From: Citrobacter youngae ATCC 29220
Lineage (GTDB): Bacteria > Pseudomonadota > Gammaproteobacteria > Enterobacterales > Enterobacteriaceae
Reading direction: 5' to 3'
Assembly: GCF_000155975.1 (NCBI RefSeq)
Contig: NZ_GG730302.1
Coordinates: 88,599-152,598 of the forward strand
DNA: 64,000 bases
Positions 38,226 through 47,731 of this stretch are shown piece after piece. Below the pieces are notes generated by a model, which saw only the letters and a program-made list of their open reading frames with translations, searched no databases and was not told where the DNA came from. A program made the position numbers and the translations under genes. How positions within the stretch are numbered: the stretch's first letter is position 1; each line of letters starts with the position of its first letter.

Positions 38226-38720
38226 ATGAAAATTGATGACCTCCTTATTGAATTAAAAATTATGATGAATAAATTTGCTTATCCTATAGAAAATGCCATA
38301 AAGAGTTCATTTATTACAAGCATTACGGAAAGAAACTCTAAAAATGAAACATCATCGATACTCGAACAATTATGCGATGAATTATGCATATTATTCTCCA
38401 ATCAACCTGATTATTTAACATTCTTAGAAGCAATGGATGGGTTTGAGTATAATGGATTAAGAATTTTCAGCCTTTCAATACCGGAACCTTTAGTTAAGAA
38501 CTTATTCATCATGAACGAATTTTATAGAAATAATGATGACTATATAAACCCAGATCTTGCAGAACGACTAGTAATTGGTGATGATAGTATTTCACTATTC
38601 ACCTATGACACTAAAACCGATCTTTTTGAAATTAGAGATAATATAGGTACTGACAATGTATTTGGAACATTTAAGTCTTTTACTGATTTTTTAAATGAAA
38701 TCTTAGACACTGCACGTTAA
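38226..38720 (+). CDS. Probable immunity protein for the Hcp-HNH effector (SMI1/KNR4-like)
   Basis: This is a 164 aa acidic, soluble protein. The arrangement, with a LTFLEAMDGFEYNGLRIFSL segment in the middle and a C-terminal SLFTYDTKTDLFEIRDNIG...VFGTFKSFTDFLNEIL, resembles SMI1/KNR4 (SUKH) immunity proteins. It also resembles the yrhA gene that follows yhhZ in E. coli; I could not align them. Its position 59 bases after a toxin gene supports an immunity role. The DNA is strongly AT-rich (18 G/C of 60 in 38281-38340). Confidence 0.65.
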   Translation: MKIDDLLIELKIMMNKFAYPIENAIKSSFITSITERNSKNETSSILEQLCDELCILFSNQPDYLTFLEAMDGFEYNGLRIFSLSIPEPLVKNLFIMNEFYRNNDDYINPDLAERLVIGDDSISLFTYDTKTDLFEIRDNIGTDNVFGTFKSFTDFLNEILDTAR

Positions 38721-38740
38721 AAACACACCAAGAGAACACA

Positions 38741-38998
38741 ATGAAAAAAATACCTTTAGACATTTTAGAACAAAAAGCAAAAGAAATAAGCAAGAAAACA
38801 TTAGGTGATTATATATTAACAGACGAAATATTATCACAATTGGCCTCAGGAGTAATTATTGATGGTGACGACAGAGTTTTTGTGTTGTTCATACCTAAAG
38901 AACTTGCAAAAGATACAGTAGACATCCTCAGAATAAGAATGAATATTTATACTGGGGATGGTTTTGTTGAGTATGTTGGGCTTGAGCGAAAAAAGTAG
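38741..38998 (+). CDS. Small protein of unknown function in toxin-immunity block
   Basis: This 85 aa, mixed-charge, soluble protein is not recognised. It begins MKKIPLDILEQKAKEISKKT and contains a hydrophobic strand-like VIIDGDDRVFVLFIP. It has a ribosome site (AAGAGAAC) and starts 20 bases after the putative immunity gene, in the same direction and the same AT-rich DNA. By context it could be a second or orphan immunity protein. No cognate toxin is seen. Confidence 0.6.
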   Translation: MKKIPLDILEQKAKEISKKTLGDYILTDEILSQLASGVIIDGDDRVFVLFIPKELAKDTVDILRIRMNIYTGDGFVEYVGLERKK

Positions 38999-39031
38999 AG
39001 AGCAAAAAAACACGAAGCTAAGCTTACTCGG

Positions 39032-39295
39032 ATGCACTTAACTATGATAACTGAAACAGAGCTTAACGTACTGAAAGTTATGGCTGAAAAAGATATTGAT
39101 TGGAACTGGATAGCTTTGGATAGAGCTCTTTATACGAGAAACGTCCCTGGATTTGGTAATGTTGCGAATATCGTAACGAACCTTGTCAATAACGGATTGG
39201 TTGAGGTTGTATATGGTGAAGATAAATCAAGGCCACGCTACAAAGTAGCCCAAAATGGTTTTAACTTTATCAAAGAGCAACAGCATCTTTTTTAG
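39032..39295 (+). CDS. Small winged-helix-like protein of unknown function
   Basis: This 87 aa protein (83 aa if it starts at the ATG at 39044, MITETELNVLKVMAE) looks like a small winged helix. Helices TELNVLKVMAEKD and NVANIVTNLVNNGLVE are followed by a beta wing, VVYGEDKSRPRYKVAQNGFNFI. This recalls MarR/PadR-like or phage-type DNA-binding folds, but no family was identified. It is the last gene of the AT-rich block, before the ggt terminator. Confidence 0.55.
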   Translation: MHLTMITETELNVLKVMAEKDIDWNWIALDRALYTRNVPGFGNVANIVTNLVNNGLVEVVYGEDKSRPRYKVAQNGFNFIKEQQHLF

Positions 39296-39333
39296 TTTAG
39301 GATATAATGTTTACTAAAAATTGAACCGTCCAA

Positions 39334-39366
39334 AATAAGCCCTCTCCCATCGAAGAGGGCCGTTAT
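39334..39366 (-). terminator. Terminator of ggt, probably bidirectional
   Basis: GCCCTCTCCCATCGAAGAGGGC forms a stem of seven G/C-rich pairs. On the minus strand it is followed by TTATTTT after the ggt stop; on the plus strand by CGTTATTCTT. It separates the accessory block from ggt. Confidence 0.8.
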
Positions 39367-39368
39367 TC

Positions 39369-41114
39369 TTAGTATCCTGCCGTTAAATCATCGACGGAAC
39401 GTGGGTCGGACGCGCCATATAGTGCGCCATCCGGCCCTACCATTATGCTCTGCGTGCTGCCCATCGCCTCTTTCAGCGCGACTTTCTGTCCTTTCTGCTC
39501 CAGCAGCTTGAGGGTATCCGGGCTGAAGCCCTTCTCGACGCGAAGCTCATCCGGCAACCACTGATGATGGAAGCGCGGCGCGTTGGTGGCTTCGGCGACA
39601 TTCATCCCGAAATCAATGCTGTTCACCACCATTTGCAGCACGGTGGTGATAATTCGGCTGCCGCCAGGGCTGCCGGTTACCAGCCAGGTTTTCCCGTCTT
39701 TAACCACAATAGTCGGCGACATTGACGACAGCGGACGCTTCTTCGGCCCGACCGCGTTGGCATCGCCGCCCACCAGCCCGTATACGTTCGGCACGCCCGG
39801 CTTGGCAGAGAAATCGTCCATTTCGTTATTGAGCAGAATACCGGTATTACCCGCCACAATTCCGGTACCGAAGGTGGTATTCAGGGTATAGGTCACCGCC
39901 ACGGCATTGCCGTCTTTATCCACCACCGAGAAATGGGTGGTTTGATTGCTTTCATACGGGGCGAGCTTGCCCGGTTTTATCTGGCTGGAAGGTTTTGCCT
40001 TGTTGATATCAATTTGATCGGCAAGGGTTTTCGCATAGGCTTTGTTGGTCAGCGCCTGCCACGGCACTTTCACAAAGTCCGGGTCCCCCAGATACTCTGA
40101 ACGGTCGGCATAGGCGTATTTTTCCGCTTCCGCCATGATTTGCATGGCATCGGCGCTGCCAAAGCCGTACTTCTTCATGTCGAAGTTTTCAAGGATATTA
40201 AGGATCTGCACGATATGAATACCGCCCGAGGATGGCGGCGGCATGGAGAAGACCTGATACCCGCGATAGTCGCCGCTGATTGGCGTACGCTCAACGGCTT
40301 TATAGCTGGCTAAGTCCTCTTTGGTCATCAGCCCGCCGTTCTTCTGCATTTCCCCGGCAATCTGGTCGGCAATCGCCCCTTTATAAAACGCATCCGGGCC
40401 GTTCTCGGCAATCATCTCGAGGCTTTTCGCCAGGCTCTTTTGCACCAGCTTATCGCCTTTTTTCAGCGGCTCGCCGTCTTTCCAGAAAATGGCTTTGCTG
40501 TTCTCATGGTTGGGGATCACTTCGCTGCCGTAAGTTTTCAGATCGTCGGCCAGCGCGTCATTAACCACAAACCCCTCTTCCGCCAGCTTCATCGCCGGAC
40601 GCACCACTTTATTCAGCGGCATCGTGCCGTATTTCTCCAGCGCCAGCGAGAAACCCGCCACGGTACCCGGCGTGCCGGATGCCAGATGCGACGTCAGCGA
40701 TTTTTTCGCATCGGCGTTGCCCTGGTCATCAAGGAACATGTCGCGGGTCGCGCCAGCAGGGGCCATTTCACGAAAATCGATCGCCGTGGTGTTACCGTCT
40801 TTGGTACGCAGCAGCATAAAACCACCACCGCCCAGATTACCCGCCTGCGGATGCGTTACCGCCAGCGCGTAGCCAACGGCCACGGCGGCATCGACGGCAT
40901 TGCCGCCCTGTTTAAGAATATCCACCCCGACCCGGGTGGCTAATGCATCCACGGAGGCCACCATCCCCTGCTGCGCACGCACGGGATGGAACACATCTTC
41001 CTCAACGCCGTAGGATACCGGTGGCGGCGCTGCCGGTGCGGCAGCAACGCTAAAACAACTTCCTGAGAGCAGAGCAGCAATGGCTACCCGGCGTAAAAAC
41101 GTCGGTTTTATCAT
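39369..41114 (-). CDS. ggt: Periplasmic gamma-glutamyltranspeptidase Ggt
   Basis: Ggt hydrolyses or transfers the gamma-glutamyl group of glutathione in the periplasm. The 581 aa precursor starts at 41114 (MIKPTFLRRVAIAALLSGSC), giving a signal peptide that ends at AAAA. The self-cleavage and catalytic Thr is in the ESNQTTHFSVVDKDGN segment near residue 391, which splits the protein into large and small subunits. A glycine-rich oxyanion motif, TGSPGGSRI, is near 480. The longer frame to 41180 adds a non-family leader and was rejected. Confidence 0.97.
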   Translation of the reverse strand: MIKPTFLRRVAIAALLSGSCFSVAAAPAAPPPVSYGVEEDVFHPVRAQQGMVASVDALATRVGVDILKQGGNAVDAAVAVGYALAVTHPQAGNLGGGGFMLLRTKDGNTTAIDFREMAPAGATRDMFLDDQGNADAKKSLTSHLASGTPGTVAGFSLALEKYGTMPLNKVVRPAMKLAEEGFVVNDALADDLKTYGSEVIPNHENSKAIFWKDGEPLKKGDKLVQKSLAKSLEMIAENGPDAFYKGAIADQIAGEMQKNGGLMTKEDLASYKAVERTPISGDYRGYQVFSMPPPSSGGIHIVQILNILENFDMKKYGFGSADAMQIMAEAEKYAYADRSEYLGDPDFVKVPWQALTNKAYAKTLADQIDINKAKPSSQIKPGKLAPYESNQTTHFSVVDKDGNAVAVTYTLNTTFGTGIVAGNTGILLNNEMDDFSAKPGVPNVYGLVGGDANAVGPKKRPLSSMSPTIVVKDGKTWLVTGSPGGSRIITTVLQMVVNSIDFGMNVAEATNAPRFHHQWLPDELRVEKGFSPDTLKLLEQKGQKVALKEAMGSTQSIMVGPDGALYGASDPRSVDDLTAGY

Positions 41115-41232
41115 CGTTATTCTCCAGATGTATGGGGTCAGCCCCCCACTAAGCCTGGTGCATAACTCTGAAATAATCATCGTAACGGCGAGAAAGGAGT
41201 AAACTTAAACGATCCCCGAGAGGAGAAAAGCG

Positions 41233-41676
41233 ATGAAACGACTCTTACTTTTAGTCATGCTATTGCCGTTTGCAGGCTTTGCACAGCCCATCAACACCAT
41301 GAATAACCCGAATCAACCGGGTTATCAGATCCCGAGTCAGCAGCGTATGCAAACCCAAATGCAAACGCAGCAAATTCAGCAAAAAGGGATGCTCAACCAG
41401 CAGTTGCAAACGCAAACCCGCATGCAGCAACAGCATATGGAAAACCAAATCAACACGAATTCCCAGCGAGTCCTTCAGTCTCAGCCGGGAGAGTTGAATA
41501 CGGGTCAACAGCAAATGCTGCCCAACAGCAACGGGGGTATGTTGAACGGAACCCGTAACCCGGACAGCTCGTTGAATAAACAGCAACATATGCTGTCGGA
41601 GAAAAAGAACGGCGACATGCTGAAGCCCTCCAGCACGCCGCAGCCTAACGTTCCGTTAAAAACGATTGGGCCTTAA
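41233..41676 (+). CDS. yhhA: Gln/Met-rich secreted protein YhhA
   Basis: This 147 aa protein is of the DUF2756 type, with a signal peptide ([17 protein letters not shown]) and a low-complexity mature part dominated by Gln, Met, Asn and Thr (repeats such as QTQMQTQQ and [11 protein letters not shown]). Its function is not established. A strong ribosome site (GAGAGGAG) is present. Its stop overlaps the stop end of ugpQ, which converges on it. E. coli YhhA occupies the same position. Confidence 0.93.
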   Translation: MKRLLLLVMLLPFAGFAQPINTMNNPNQPGYQIPSQQRMQTQMQTQQIQQKGMLNQQLQTQTRMQQQHMENQINTNSQRVLQSQPGELNTGQQQMLPNSNGGMLNGTRNPDSSLNKQQHMLSEKKNGDMLKPSSTPQPNVPLKTIGP

Positions 41677-42416
41677 TAGGGCTGAAAATCCGGTCCTATC
41701 GTATCAATAGCATCGGTACAGATGCAGTCCACTCCCCAGCGCAGCAGCTCTGCCGCGCGCTGGGGTCGGTTGACGGTATAAACCAGAATACGTAGCCCCG
41801 CGTCGCGCAGCGCATCCACGCGCACTTCATCCAGCAGCTTATGATTAAGATGAATCGAAACGCAGCCGAGCCGGGTAGTGAGTTCGCGCCAGTCGTCACG
41901 CCATTCATCCAGCAGTAAACCGCGCGGCAGTTCCGGAGCCGCCTGCTGCGCCGCTTCAAGCGCGTCAATTTCAAAAGACGACAACAGCGGCGGCGTCATT
42001 CCCGCCCACAGTTCACGCGCGGCCAGCGCTACGGCTTTGCCGGTTAGCGTTCCGGTGCCGGTCGTGGGTTTAATTTCAATATTCGCCATCATACCGTGCT
42101 GACGGCAGCGCGCGGCCACTTGCGAGAGCAGCGGCAGCGGTTCACCTTTAAACTCGCCGCTAAACCAGCCGCCGGCGTCCACGCGCAATAGATCCTGCCA
42201 GTTCAGCTCGCCCGCCACGCCCCAGCCGTTGCTGGTCCGTTCGAGGTTGTCATCGTGTAGCAAAAAGATCTCGCCGTCTTTTGACAACTTCGCGTCAAAC
42301 TCAATCATGGTATGCCCATATCGCGCCCCCACGTCGATCGCCGCCAGGGTGTTTTCCGGAGCCAGCTTACCGCCGCCGCGATGGGCGACAATGTGGGGAT
42401 AAGGCCAGTTACTCAT
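41673..42416 (-). CDS. ugpQ: Glycerophosphodiester phosphodiesterase UgpQ
   Basis: UgpQ cleaves glycerophosphodiesters to glycerol-3-phosphate and alcohol in the cytoplasm, on substrates brought in by UgpBAEC. The 247 aa GDPD enzyme shows the catalytic set [12 protein letters not shown] near residue 12, [10 protein letters not shown] (metal-binding E and D), [11 protein letters not shown] and the ANIEIKP motif. It is the last gene of ugpBAECQ, with a four-base overlap with ugpC. Confidence 0.97.
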   Translation of the reverse strand: MSNWPYPHIVAHRGGGKLAPENTLAAIDVGARYGHTMIEFDAKLSKDGEIFLLHDDNLERTSNGWGVAGELNWQDLLRVDAGGWFSGEFKGEPLPLLSQVAARCRQHGMMANIEIKPTTGTGTLTGKAVALAARELWAGMTPPLLSSFEIDALEAAQQAAPELPRGLLLDEWRDDWRELTTRLGCVSIHLNHKLLDEVRVDALRDAGLRILVYTVNRPQRAAELLRWGVDCICTDAIDTIGPDFQPY

Positions 42417-43483
42417 ACGCGTTGTCCTGTTTCGCCATCAAAAAGATGCAGATGATTTTCTGGCAGATGCAGCCACAGCGTGCTGCCTGCCGTCGGGCGA
42501 TGCTGATGCGCCAGTCGCACCACCAGCTTTTGCTCACCCCAGCGTCCGTGCGCCAGGTTATCCGCGCCCAGCATTTCCAGCGTGTCGACAACCAACGGCA
42601 CACCGCCATCGGCCTGCGAGCTTAGCGCAATATGCTCCGGGCGGATACCCAGCGTCATGTTACGCCCAATACACTCCCGGACGCTTTTGGCGATGGGCAA
42701 GGTCATGCCGCCATCCAGTTCGAAATGGCAGCCAGAAGCGCTAATGTGCCCGTCCAGCAGGTTCATTGCCGGGCTGCCGATAAAGCTCGCCACAAAGCGG
42801 CTGGCAGGTTTCTCGTATACTTCTACCGGCGTACCGATTTGTTCTGCAATACCTTTGTTCATCACCATCACACGCTGGGCGAGGGTCATGGCTTCAACCT
42901 GATCGTGCGTCACGTACAGCGAGGTGGTTTTCAGTCGCCGATGAAGATGTTGTAACTCCAGACGCATCTGGACGCGCAGCTTGGCATCGAGGTTAGAAAG
43001 TGGCTCATCGAACAGGAATACCGCCGGGTCGCGGACAATCGCCCGCCCCATTGCCACGCGCTGGCGCTGACCGCCTGAAAGTTCGCGTGGCCGACGTTTA
43101 AGCAGTTCCCCCAGTTCGAGAATACGCGCCGCCTCTTTCACCCGCTCGGCAATATGCTCCTTACCCATTCCGCGGATCTTCAGCCCCCAGGCCATGTTTT
43201 CTTCCACGCTCATATGCGGGTAGAGGGCATAGTTCTGGAACACCATCGCAATGCCGCGATCCTTCGGCTCCATCTCGGTGACGCGCTTATTATCGATCCA
43301 GATATCGCCGCCGCTCACCCGCTCCAGCCCGGCCACCATCCGCAGCAGCGTAGACTTGCCGCAGCCGGATGGCCCAACCATCACGATAAACTCCCCGTCC
43401 GCGACGTCCAGCGTCAGCGGTTTAATCACCTGGGTTTTGCCGTCCCAGCTTTTGGTTACTGCCTGTAGTTTGAGTCCTGCCAT
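42413..43483 (-). CDS. ugpC: sn-Glycerol-3-phosphate ABC transporter ATPase UgpC
   Basis: UgpC powers the Ugp importer. The 356 aa ATPase has Walker [12 protein letters not shown] near 37, signature [15 protein letters not shown] near 135 and Walker [15 protein letters not shown] MalK-like C-terminal OB/regulatory domain contains [10 protein letters not shown]. The start at 43483 (MAGLKLQ) is preferred over 43495, which adds MRNK. It is coupled to ugpQ downstream and one base from ugpE upstream. Confidence 0.97.
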   Translation of the reverse strand: MAGLKLQAVTKSWDGKTQVIKPLTLDVADGEFIVMVGPSGCGKSTLLRMVAGLERVSGGDIWIDNKRVTEMEPKDRGIAMVFQNYALYPHMSVEENMAWGLKIRGMGKEHIAERVKEAARILELGELLKRRPRELSGGQRQRVAMGRAIVRDPAVFLFDEPLSNLDAKLRVQMRLELQHLHRRLKTTSLYVTHDQVEAMTLAQRVMVMNKGIAEQIGTPVEVYEKPASRFVASFIGSPAMNLLDGHISASGCHFELDGGMTLPIAKSVRECIGRNMTLGIRPEHIALSSQADGGVPLVVDTLEMLGADNLAHGRWGEQKLVVRLAHQHRPTAGSTLWLHLPENHLHLFDGETGQRV

Positions 43484-43484
43484 T

Positions 43485-44330
43485 TTATTTCTCACTGTCC
43501 ACTAAACCACGCACAAACGCGCGCTGCATGGCTAACACGATGATTACCGGAGGGATGAGCGTCAGCAGCATGGCTGCCATCACCTGATTCCATTGGGTGG
43601 TGCCTTCACCGGTGGCGATCATGCCTTTGATGCCCGCTACCGCAGTGCCCAGGTTGACATCGGTAATAATTAACAACGGCCACAAATACTGGTTCCAGCC
43701 GTAAATAAAGGTGATCACGAACAGCGCCGCCAGATTGGTTTTTGACAGCGGTAGTACGATATCGCGGAAAAAACGCATCGGTGACGCGCCGTCAATACGC
43801 GCCGCTTCAACCAGCTCATCCGGTAGCGTCATAAAAAACTGACGGAACAGGAAGGTCGCAGTAGCCGATGCCATCAGCGGCAACGTCAGACCCGCGTAGC
43901 TGTCGAGCATTTTCAGGTTGGCGATCACTTCCACCGTCGGGAAAATACGCACCTCAACCGGCAGCATCAGGGTGATAAAAATCATCCAGAAGAACAGGTT
44001 GCGCAGCGGAAAGCGAAACCAGACGATGGCGAATGCGGAGAGCATAGAAACAGTAATTTTCCCCACCGTAATACTGAACGCCATGATGAAACTGTTGAGC
44101 ATCATCAGCCAGAACGGCGCGCTATTGACGCCCACGCCGTTGACCCAGATGTATTTCATGTTTTCCAGCAACTGCGTGCCGGGAATCAGCGTCATCGGCG
44201 TTTCAAATACCGCTTTGTTGTCCAGCGTCGCCGCGACAAACGCGACGTACAACGGGAACAGGATCACCATGATTCCCAGCATCAGCATGGTATGGCTGAA
44301 TATTGTCAGCCCACGACGGTTCTCAATCAT
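43485..44330 (-). CDS. ugpE: sn-Glycerol-3-phosphate ABC permease UgpE
   Basis: UgpE is one of two inner-membrane permease subunits of the Ugp importer. The 281 aa protein has six hydrophobic helices. The EAA coupling loop reads [26 protein letters not shown], which docks on UgpC. Its start overlaps the ugpA stop by four bases. Confidence 0.97.
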   Translation of the reverse strand: MIENRRGLTIFSHTMLMLGIMVILFPLYVAFVAATLDNKAVFETPMTLIPGTQLLENMKYIWVNGVGVNSAPFWLMMLNSFIMAFSITVGKITVSMLSAFAIVWFRFPLRNLFFWMIFITLMLPVEVRIFPTVEVIANLKMLDSYAGLTLPLMASATATFLFRQFFMTLPDELVEAARIDGASPMRFFRDIVLPLSKTNLAALFVITFIYGWNQYLWPLLIITDVNLGTAVAGIKGMIATGEGTTQWNQVMAAMLLTLIPPVIIVLAMQRAFVRGLVDSEK

Positions 44331-45214
44331 TGGTAACGCACCTTACTTTCCACATAGCGGAACTGCACCACCGTCAAAATAATGACCAGGAACATCAGCA
44401 CCACCGACTGCGCGGCTGACGCAGAGAGATCCAGGCCGACAAAGCCTTCACGATAGATCTTATAAATCAACGTCGTGGTCGCCTGTACCGGCCCACCTGC
44501 CGTGGCGGCGTCGCTCACCGGGAAGGTGTCAAAGAAGGCATACACCAGATTCACCACCAGCAAAAAGAAACTGACCGGCGCAATCAGCGGCAGCGCTAAT
44601 TTAAAGAAGCGGCGAACCGGTCCTGCGCCATCAATCGCGGCGGCTTCGATCAACGACCGGGGAATAGATTGCAGTGCGGCAAAGAAGAACAGGAAGTTGT
44701 AACTAATCTGCTTCCAGACCGACGCGAACACCACCAGAAACATGGCCTGACCGCTGTTTTGCGCGTGGTTCCAGTCATAGCCAAACTCACCGAGCAAATG
44801 GGTGATCAGCCCGCGTCCGGGGTTAAACAGGAAGATCCACAGTACGGCGGCAACGGCGGGGGCAACGGCATAAGGCAGCAGCATCAGCGTCTGGTAAAAA
44901 CGGCTACCGCGCACCACGTAATTCACCAGCGCCGCAAAAAATAATGACACCAGCAGACCGCTTACCGTAACCAGCGTGCTGAACTTAATGGTGGTCCAGA
45001 ACGAATCAAGGTAGTACGGGTCATGGAACAGCGCGACAAAGTTTTCCAGTCCGACAAACTGGCTGGAAAGGCCAAATGGATCAACGCTTTGTAACGAGTA
45101 CCACAGCGCTTCACCGGCGGGCCAGATAAAGAAAATAACGGTGATAACCAACTGCGGAGCCACCAGCAGATAGGGCAGCCAGCGCGAGCGGAACACCGGA
45201 CGGGATGAGGACAT
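44327..45214 (-). CDS. ugpA: sn-Glycerol-3-phosphate ABC permease UgpA
   Basis: UgpA is the second permease subunit, pairing with UgpE. The 295 aa protein has six hydrophobic helices and the EAA loop [23 protein letters not shown] chose the start at 45214 ([12 protein letters not shown]), preceded by AGGAAAAGAA. The frame is open back to 45316 but that part encodes the REP between ugpB and ugpA. Confidence 0.97.
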   Translation of the reverse strand: MSSSRPVFRSRWLPYLLVAPQLVITVIFFIWPAGEALWYSLQSVDPFGLSSQFVGLENFVALFHDPYYLDSFWTTIKFSTLVTVSGLLVSLFFAALVNYVVRGSRFYQTLMLLPYAVAPAVAAVLWIFLFNPGRGLITHLLGEFGYDWNHAQNSGQAMFLVVFASVWKQISYNFLFFFAALQSIPRSLIEAAAIDGAGPVRRFFKLALPLIAPVSFFLLVVNLVYAFFDTFPVSDAATAGGPVQATTTLIYKIYREGFVGLDLSASAAQSVVLMFLVIILTVVQFRYVESKVRYQ

Positions 45215-45235
45215 GTAGGTTCTTTTCCTGGAAGG

Positions 45236-45318
45236 TGCCGGATGGCGGTGCAAGCACCTTATCCGGCCTACAAACCACGATCTTGTAGGCCTGGTAAGCG
45301 CAGCGCCATCAGGCACTT
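45236..45318. repeat. BIME between ugpB and ugpA
   Basis: GTGCCGGATGGCGGTGCAAG...CTTATCCGGCCTAC and TTGTAGGCCTGGTAAGCGC...GCCATCAGGCAC form two REPs inside the operon. They may help give higher ugpB expression by protecting its 3' end. Confidence 0.9.
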
Positions 45319-45324
45319 ATACAC

Positions 45325-46641
45325 TTAAGACTTGGTCGATTGCTCAAAGCGGCGCAGCAGTTGATTACCACGCTCAACGGCGGCATCCAGCGCCTGCTGC
45401 GGGGTTTTCTTCCCGGTCCAGACGCTTTCCAGCTCCTCATCCACGATGGTACGGATCTGCGGCATGTTGCCCAGACGCAGTCCTTTGGTGAACGGCAACG
45501 GCGGCTTGTTCAGCATCTGGCGGGTGGCGATATCTGCCCCCGGGTTTTTCTCATAAAAACCCTGCTCGCGGGTCAGATCGTACGCGGCGGTGGTGATCGG
45601 CAGATAACCGGTCTTCTGATGCCATTCGGCAGCAATCTCTGGTTTCGCGAGGAAGTTGAGGAACTGCGCCACGCCTTCGTAGGTGGCTTTGTCTTTGCCC
45701 TGCATCACCCACAGACTGGCTCCACCGATAATCGCGTTTTGCGGCGCGCCCTTCACATCGGCATCGTACGGCATCATCCCGACGCCATAGTTGAATTTGG
45801 CGTAATGGCGGATGTCGGCCAGAGAACCAGAAGAGGCGGTAGTAATGGCGCAATCCCCGTTGTAGAACTTCTCGGTGGATTCATCTTTACGTCCGAAGTA
45901 GCTGAAGTCCCCTTTTTTATTCAGCTCTTCCAATAGTGCAATGTGTTTCACCTGCTCCGGTTTATTAAATTCCAGCACCGCGTCAGTACCGTCAAAACCG
46001 TTGTTTTTGGTGGCGACCGGCAGCCCGTTCCAGGCGCTGAAGTTTTCAATCTGGATCCAGCCCTGCCAACCGCTGGCATAGCCACACTTCATTCCTGCGG
46101 CTTTCAGCTTCGCGGTATATTCCGCCAGATCCTGCCAGGTTTTTGGCGGCTGCTCCGGGTCTAAACCGGCTTTTTTGAAGGCGTCTTTGTTGTAATACAG
46201 CACCGGCGTGGAGCTGTTAAACGGCTGGGAGAGCAAATGTCCGCTTTTCGAGTCGGTGTAATAACCGGAAACCGTCGGCACGAACTGAGATTCATCGAAG
46301 TTGATGCCAGCCTCTTTGAATACTTCATAGACCGGTTTAATGGCTTTCGAGGCCATCATCGTTGCCGTCCCCACTTCATAAACCTGCAGCAGCGCAGGGG
46401 CGTTTCCGGTACGGAAGGCGGCAATCCCTGCGCTCAGGCTTTGCTCGTAGTTGCCTTTGTACTGTGGAACAATTTTGTAGTCGGGATTGGCGGCATTAAA
46501 ACGTTGCGCCAGAGAATCAACTTCTTTGCCCAGTTCGCCTTCCATTGAGTGCCAGAATGGGATAGTGGTGACGGCCAGCGCCTGACCTGCAAATGCCAGG
46601 CTAAGCGCCAGACCTAAAGCTGTATGTCGTAACGATATCAT
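45325..46641 (-). CDS. ugpB: Periplasmic sn-glycerol-3-phosphate-binding protein UgpB
   Basis: UgpB captures glycerol-3-phosphate and glycerophosphodiesters in the periplasm for UgpAEC. The 438 aa precursor has a signal peptide ending ALA before [15 protein letters not shown] and the type-1 solute-binding fold. It is the first gene of ugpBAECQ, a Pho-regulon operon in E. coli. The upstream 235 bases contain two CTGTCA-type motifs (around 46714 and 46799), but their spacing does not form a clear Pho box. Confidence 0.97.
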   Translation of the reverse strand: MISLRHTALGLALSLAFAGQALAVTTIPFWHSMEGELGKEVDSLAQRFNAANPDYKIVPQYKGNYEQSLSAGIAAFRTGNAPALLQVYEVGTATMMASKAIKPVYEVFKEAGINFDESQFVPTVSGYYTDSKSGHLLSQPFNSSTPVLYYNKDAFKKAGLDPEQPPKTWQDLAEYTAKLKAAGMKCGYASGWQGWIQIENFSAWNGLPVATKNNGFDGTDAVLEFNKPEQVKHIALLEELNKKGDFSYFGRKDESTEKFYNGDCAITTASSGSLADIRHYAKFNYGVGMMPYDADVKGAPQNAIIGGASLWVMQGKDKATYEGVAQFLNFLAKPEIAAEWHQKTGYLPITTAAYDLTREQGFYEKNPGADIATRQMLNKPPLPFTKGLRLGNMPQIRTIVDEELESVWTGKKTPQQALDAAVERGNQLLRRFEQSTKS

Positions 46642-46819
46642 CGGTTATCTCTCTTGTTGTGCCGGATGCGCGATATCACGCGTTTTATGCTCGCGGGGGT
46701 AACATGACATGCTCGAATGACAGAAAAATAACTTTTTTATTACAAAAAAAAGATAGTAAGGCGACAAACAGATGGCAAGGCGGTGAAAGCGTAGTGACAG
46801 GAAAATGCGGGGTGGAGCA

Positions 46820-46848
46820 CAACAAAGCCGGGAGGTGCCTACCCGGCT
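46820..46848 (-). terminator. Terminator after the small unknown gene 46877-47284
   Basis: On the minus strand AGCCGGGTAGGCACCTCCCG then GCTTTGTTGT forms a seven-pair hairpin (46826-46832 with 46842-46848) and a T-rich tail, 28 bases beyond the stop. Confidence 0.7.
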
Positions 46849-46876
46849 CATAAAAAGATTTACCTTACAGATGAGA

Positions 46877-47284
46877 TTACTCAGGCTGTGCGAACGTAAA
46901 TTCCAGCGCCAGGCCCAGGACCTGCATACCGTGGATATTATCTTCCGGCGATATTGCCACCAGACTTTCCAGAAATTTGAGTCGTCGCGACTGGGCGTTA
47001 ATGATGAGCTTCCCCCGTAACGCCGGAAGCTTCAGCGAAGTGATGGGATAAACCACACGCCCAACGACTTCGACCGGCAGCTTGCGTAAGTCGACCTGCT
47101 GGAGCACCCCCACACAGGAGTACAGCAGGGCAACTGGCGTAACGGCAAGCAACGGCGCGCTGCTGATGCTGACGAAGTCCAGCAGCAGTTCCGGGCGAAG
47201 ATAGTTCAGCCCATTAAAAGAGACAGTGACACCATCAATCGCGGGCATGGGCAGCACGTCAGTTTGACGCGGTAAATCATTCAT
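46877..47284 (-). CDS. Conserved-looking small protein of unknown function
   Basis: This 135 aa protein is not recognised. It starts MNDLPRQTDVLPMPAIDGVT and has no signal peptide. One moderately hydrophobic stretch (SSAPLLAVTPVALLYSCVG) is followed by a basic, beta-rich part, VVGRVVYPITSLKLPALRGKLIINAQ. Its base composition is like its neighbours. It has its own terminator and lies between ugpB and the liv genes, where K-12 as I recall it has no gene. The frame could be coincidental, but length and codon usage favour a real gene. Confidence 0.6.
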   Translation of the reverse strand: MNDLPRQTDVLPMPAIDGVTVSFNGLNYLRPELLLDFVSISSAPLLAVTPVALLYSCVGVLQQVDLRKLPVEVVGRVVYPITSLKLPALRGKLIINAQSRRLKFLESLVAISPEDNIHGMQVLGLALEFTFAQPE

Positions 47285-47424
47285 TCAGTTACCATTGGCA
47301 CAAGATATATATCAAGCCGTTGATTATGCAGTAAATAGCCTATGCTTGCTGGGACAAGGCTCGCAATACCTGCAGATTTAGATAGCGACGTAGCCCGACA
47401 CGCTGCCCATCAACTCCGGTAACG

Positions 47425-47706
47425 TTAATCCCGACGCCAGCGTCGTTCATATTCATTTTGTAGACGCTCTCGTTCCCGCCGCTCTCGTTCACGCTGGAGA
47501 TCGGATTTCTCATCTTCCCAGCCAGGACACACCGAGCTGGTGAACACTTCACAGGGCGAGCTGGATTGTGCCAACGGGTTGGCGGGTTTCTCTTCCCAGA
47601 TAGACGGATCGCGCGGGTCGAATGTTTGCGGTTCCAGCGCCTGAGCGCCGGGGGCGAGCGCCAATAGCAGACTTCCAATCATCATGCAGGTTCCTGAACG
47701 TATCAT
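47425..47706 (-). CDS. Small secreted Arg/Glu-rich protein of unknown function
   Basis: This 93 aa protein has a signal peptide (GTCMMIGSLLLALAPGAQA, cut before LEPQTF). The mature part has two cysteines (SPCEVFTSSVCPGW) that could form a disulfide. The end is very charged and probably helical (DLQRERERRERERLQNEYER). GGAGAAAGG directly precedes the ATG at 47706; the ATG at 47685 is an alternative start. A Fur-box-like sequence lies 26 bases upstream. A longer frame in another register (47340-47678) lacks these signals. Function unknown. Confidence 0.65.
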   Translation of the reverse strand: MIRSGTCMMIGSLLLALAPGAQALEPQTFDPRDPSIWEEKPANPLAQSSSPCEVFTSSVCPGWEDEKSDLQRERERRERERLQNEYERRWRRD

Positions 47707-47731
47707 CCTTTCTCCATGTTCATATTATTAT

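Noticed and set aside
45215-45316. N-terminal extension of ugpA
   Set aside because: The extra codons translate a REP element. The start at 45214 has a ribosome site and matches family length.
46700-46810. Pho boxes upstream of ugpB
   Set aside because: CTGTCA-type motifs occur, but not at the 11-base repeat spacing of a Pho box. Control by PhoB is likely from K-12 knowledge, but the site is not demonstrated here.
47340-47678. A 112-codon frame overlapping the small secreted protein gene
   Set aside because: It lacks a signal peptide and a convincing ribosome site. The alternative frame (47425-47706) has both.
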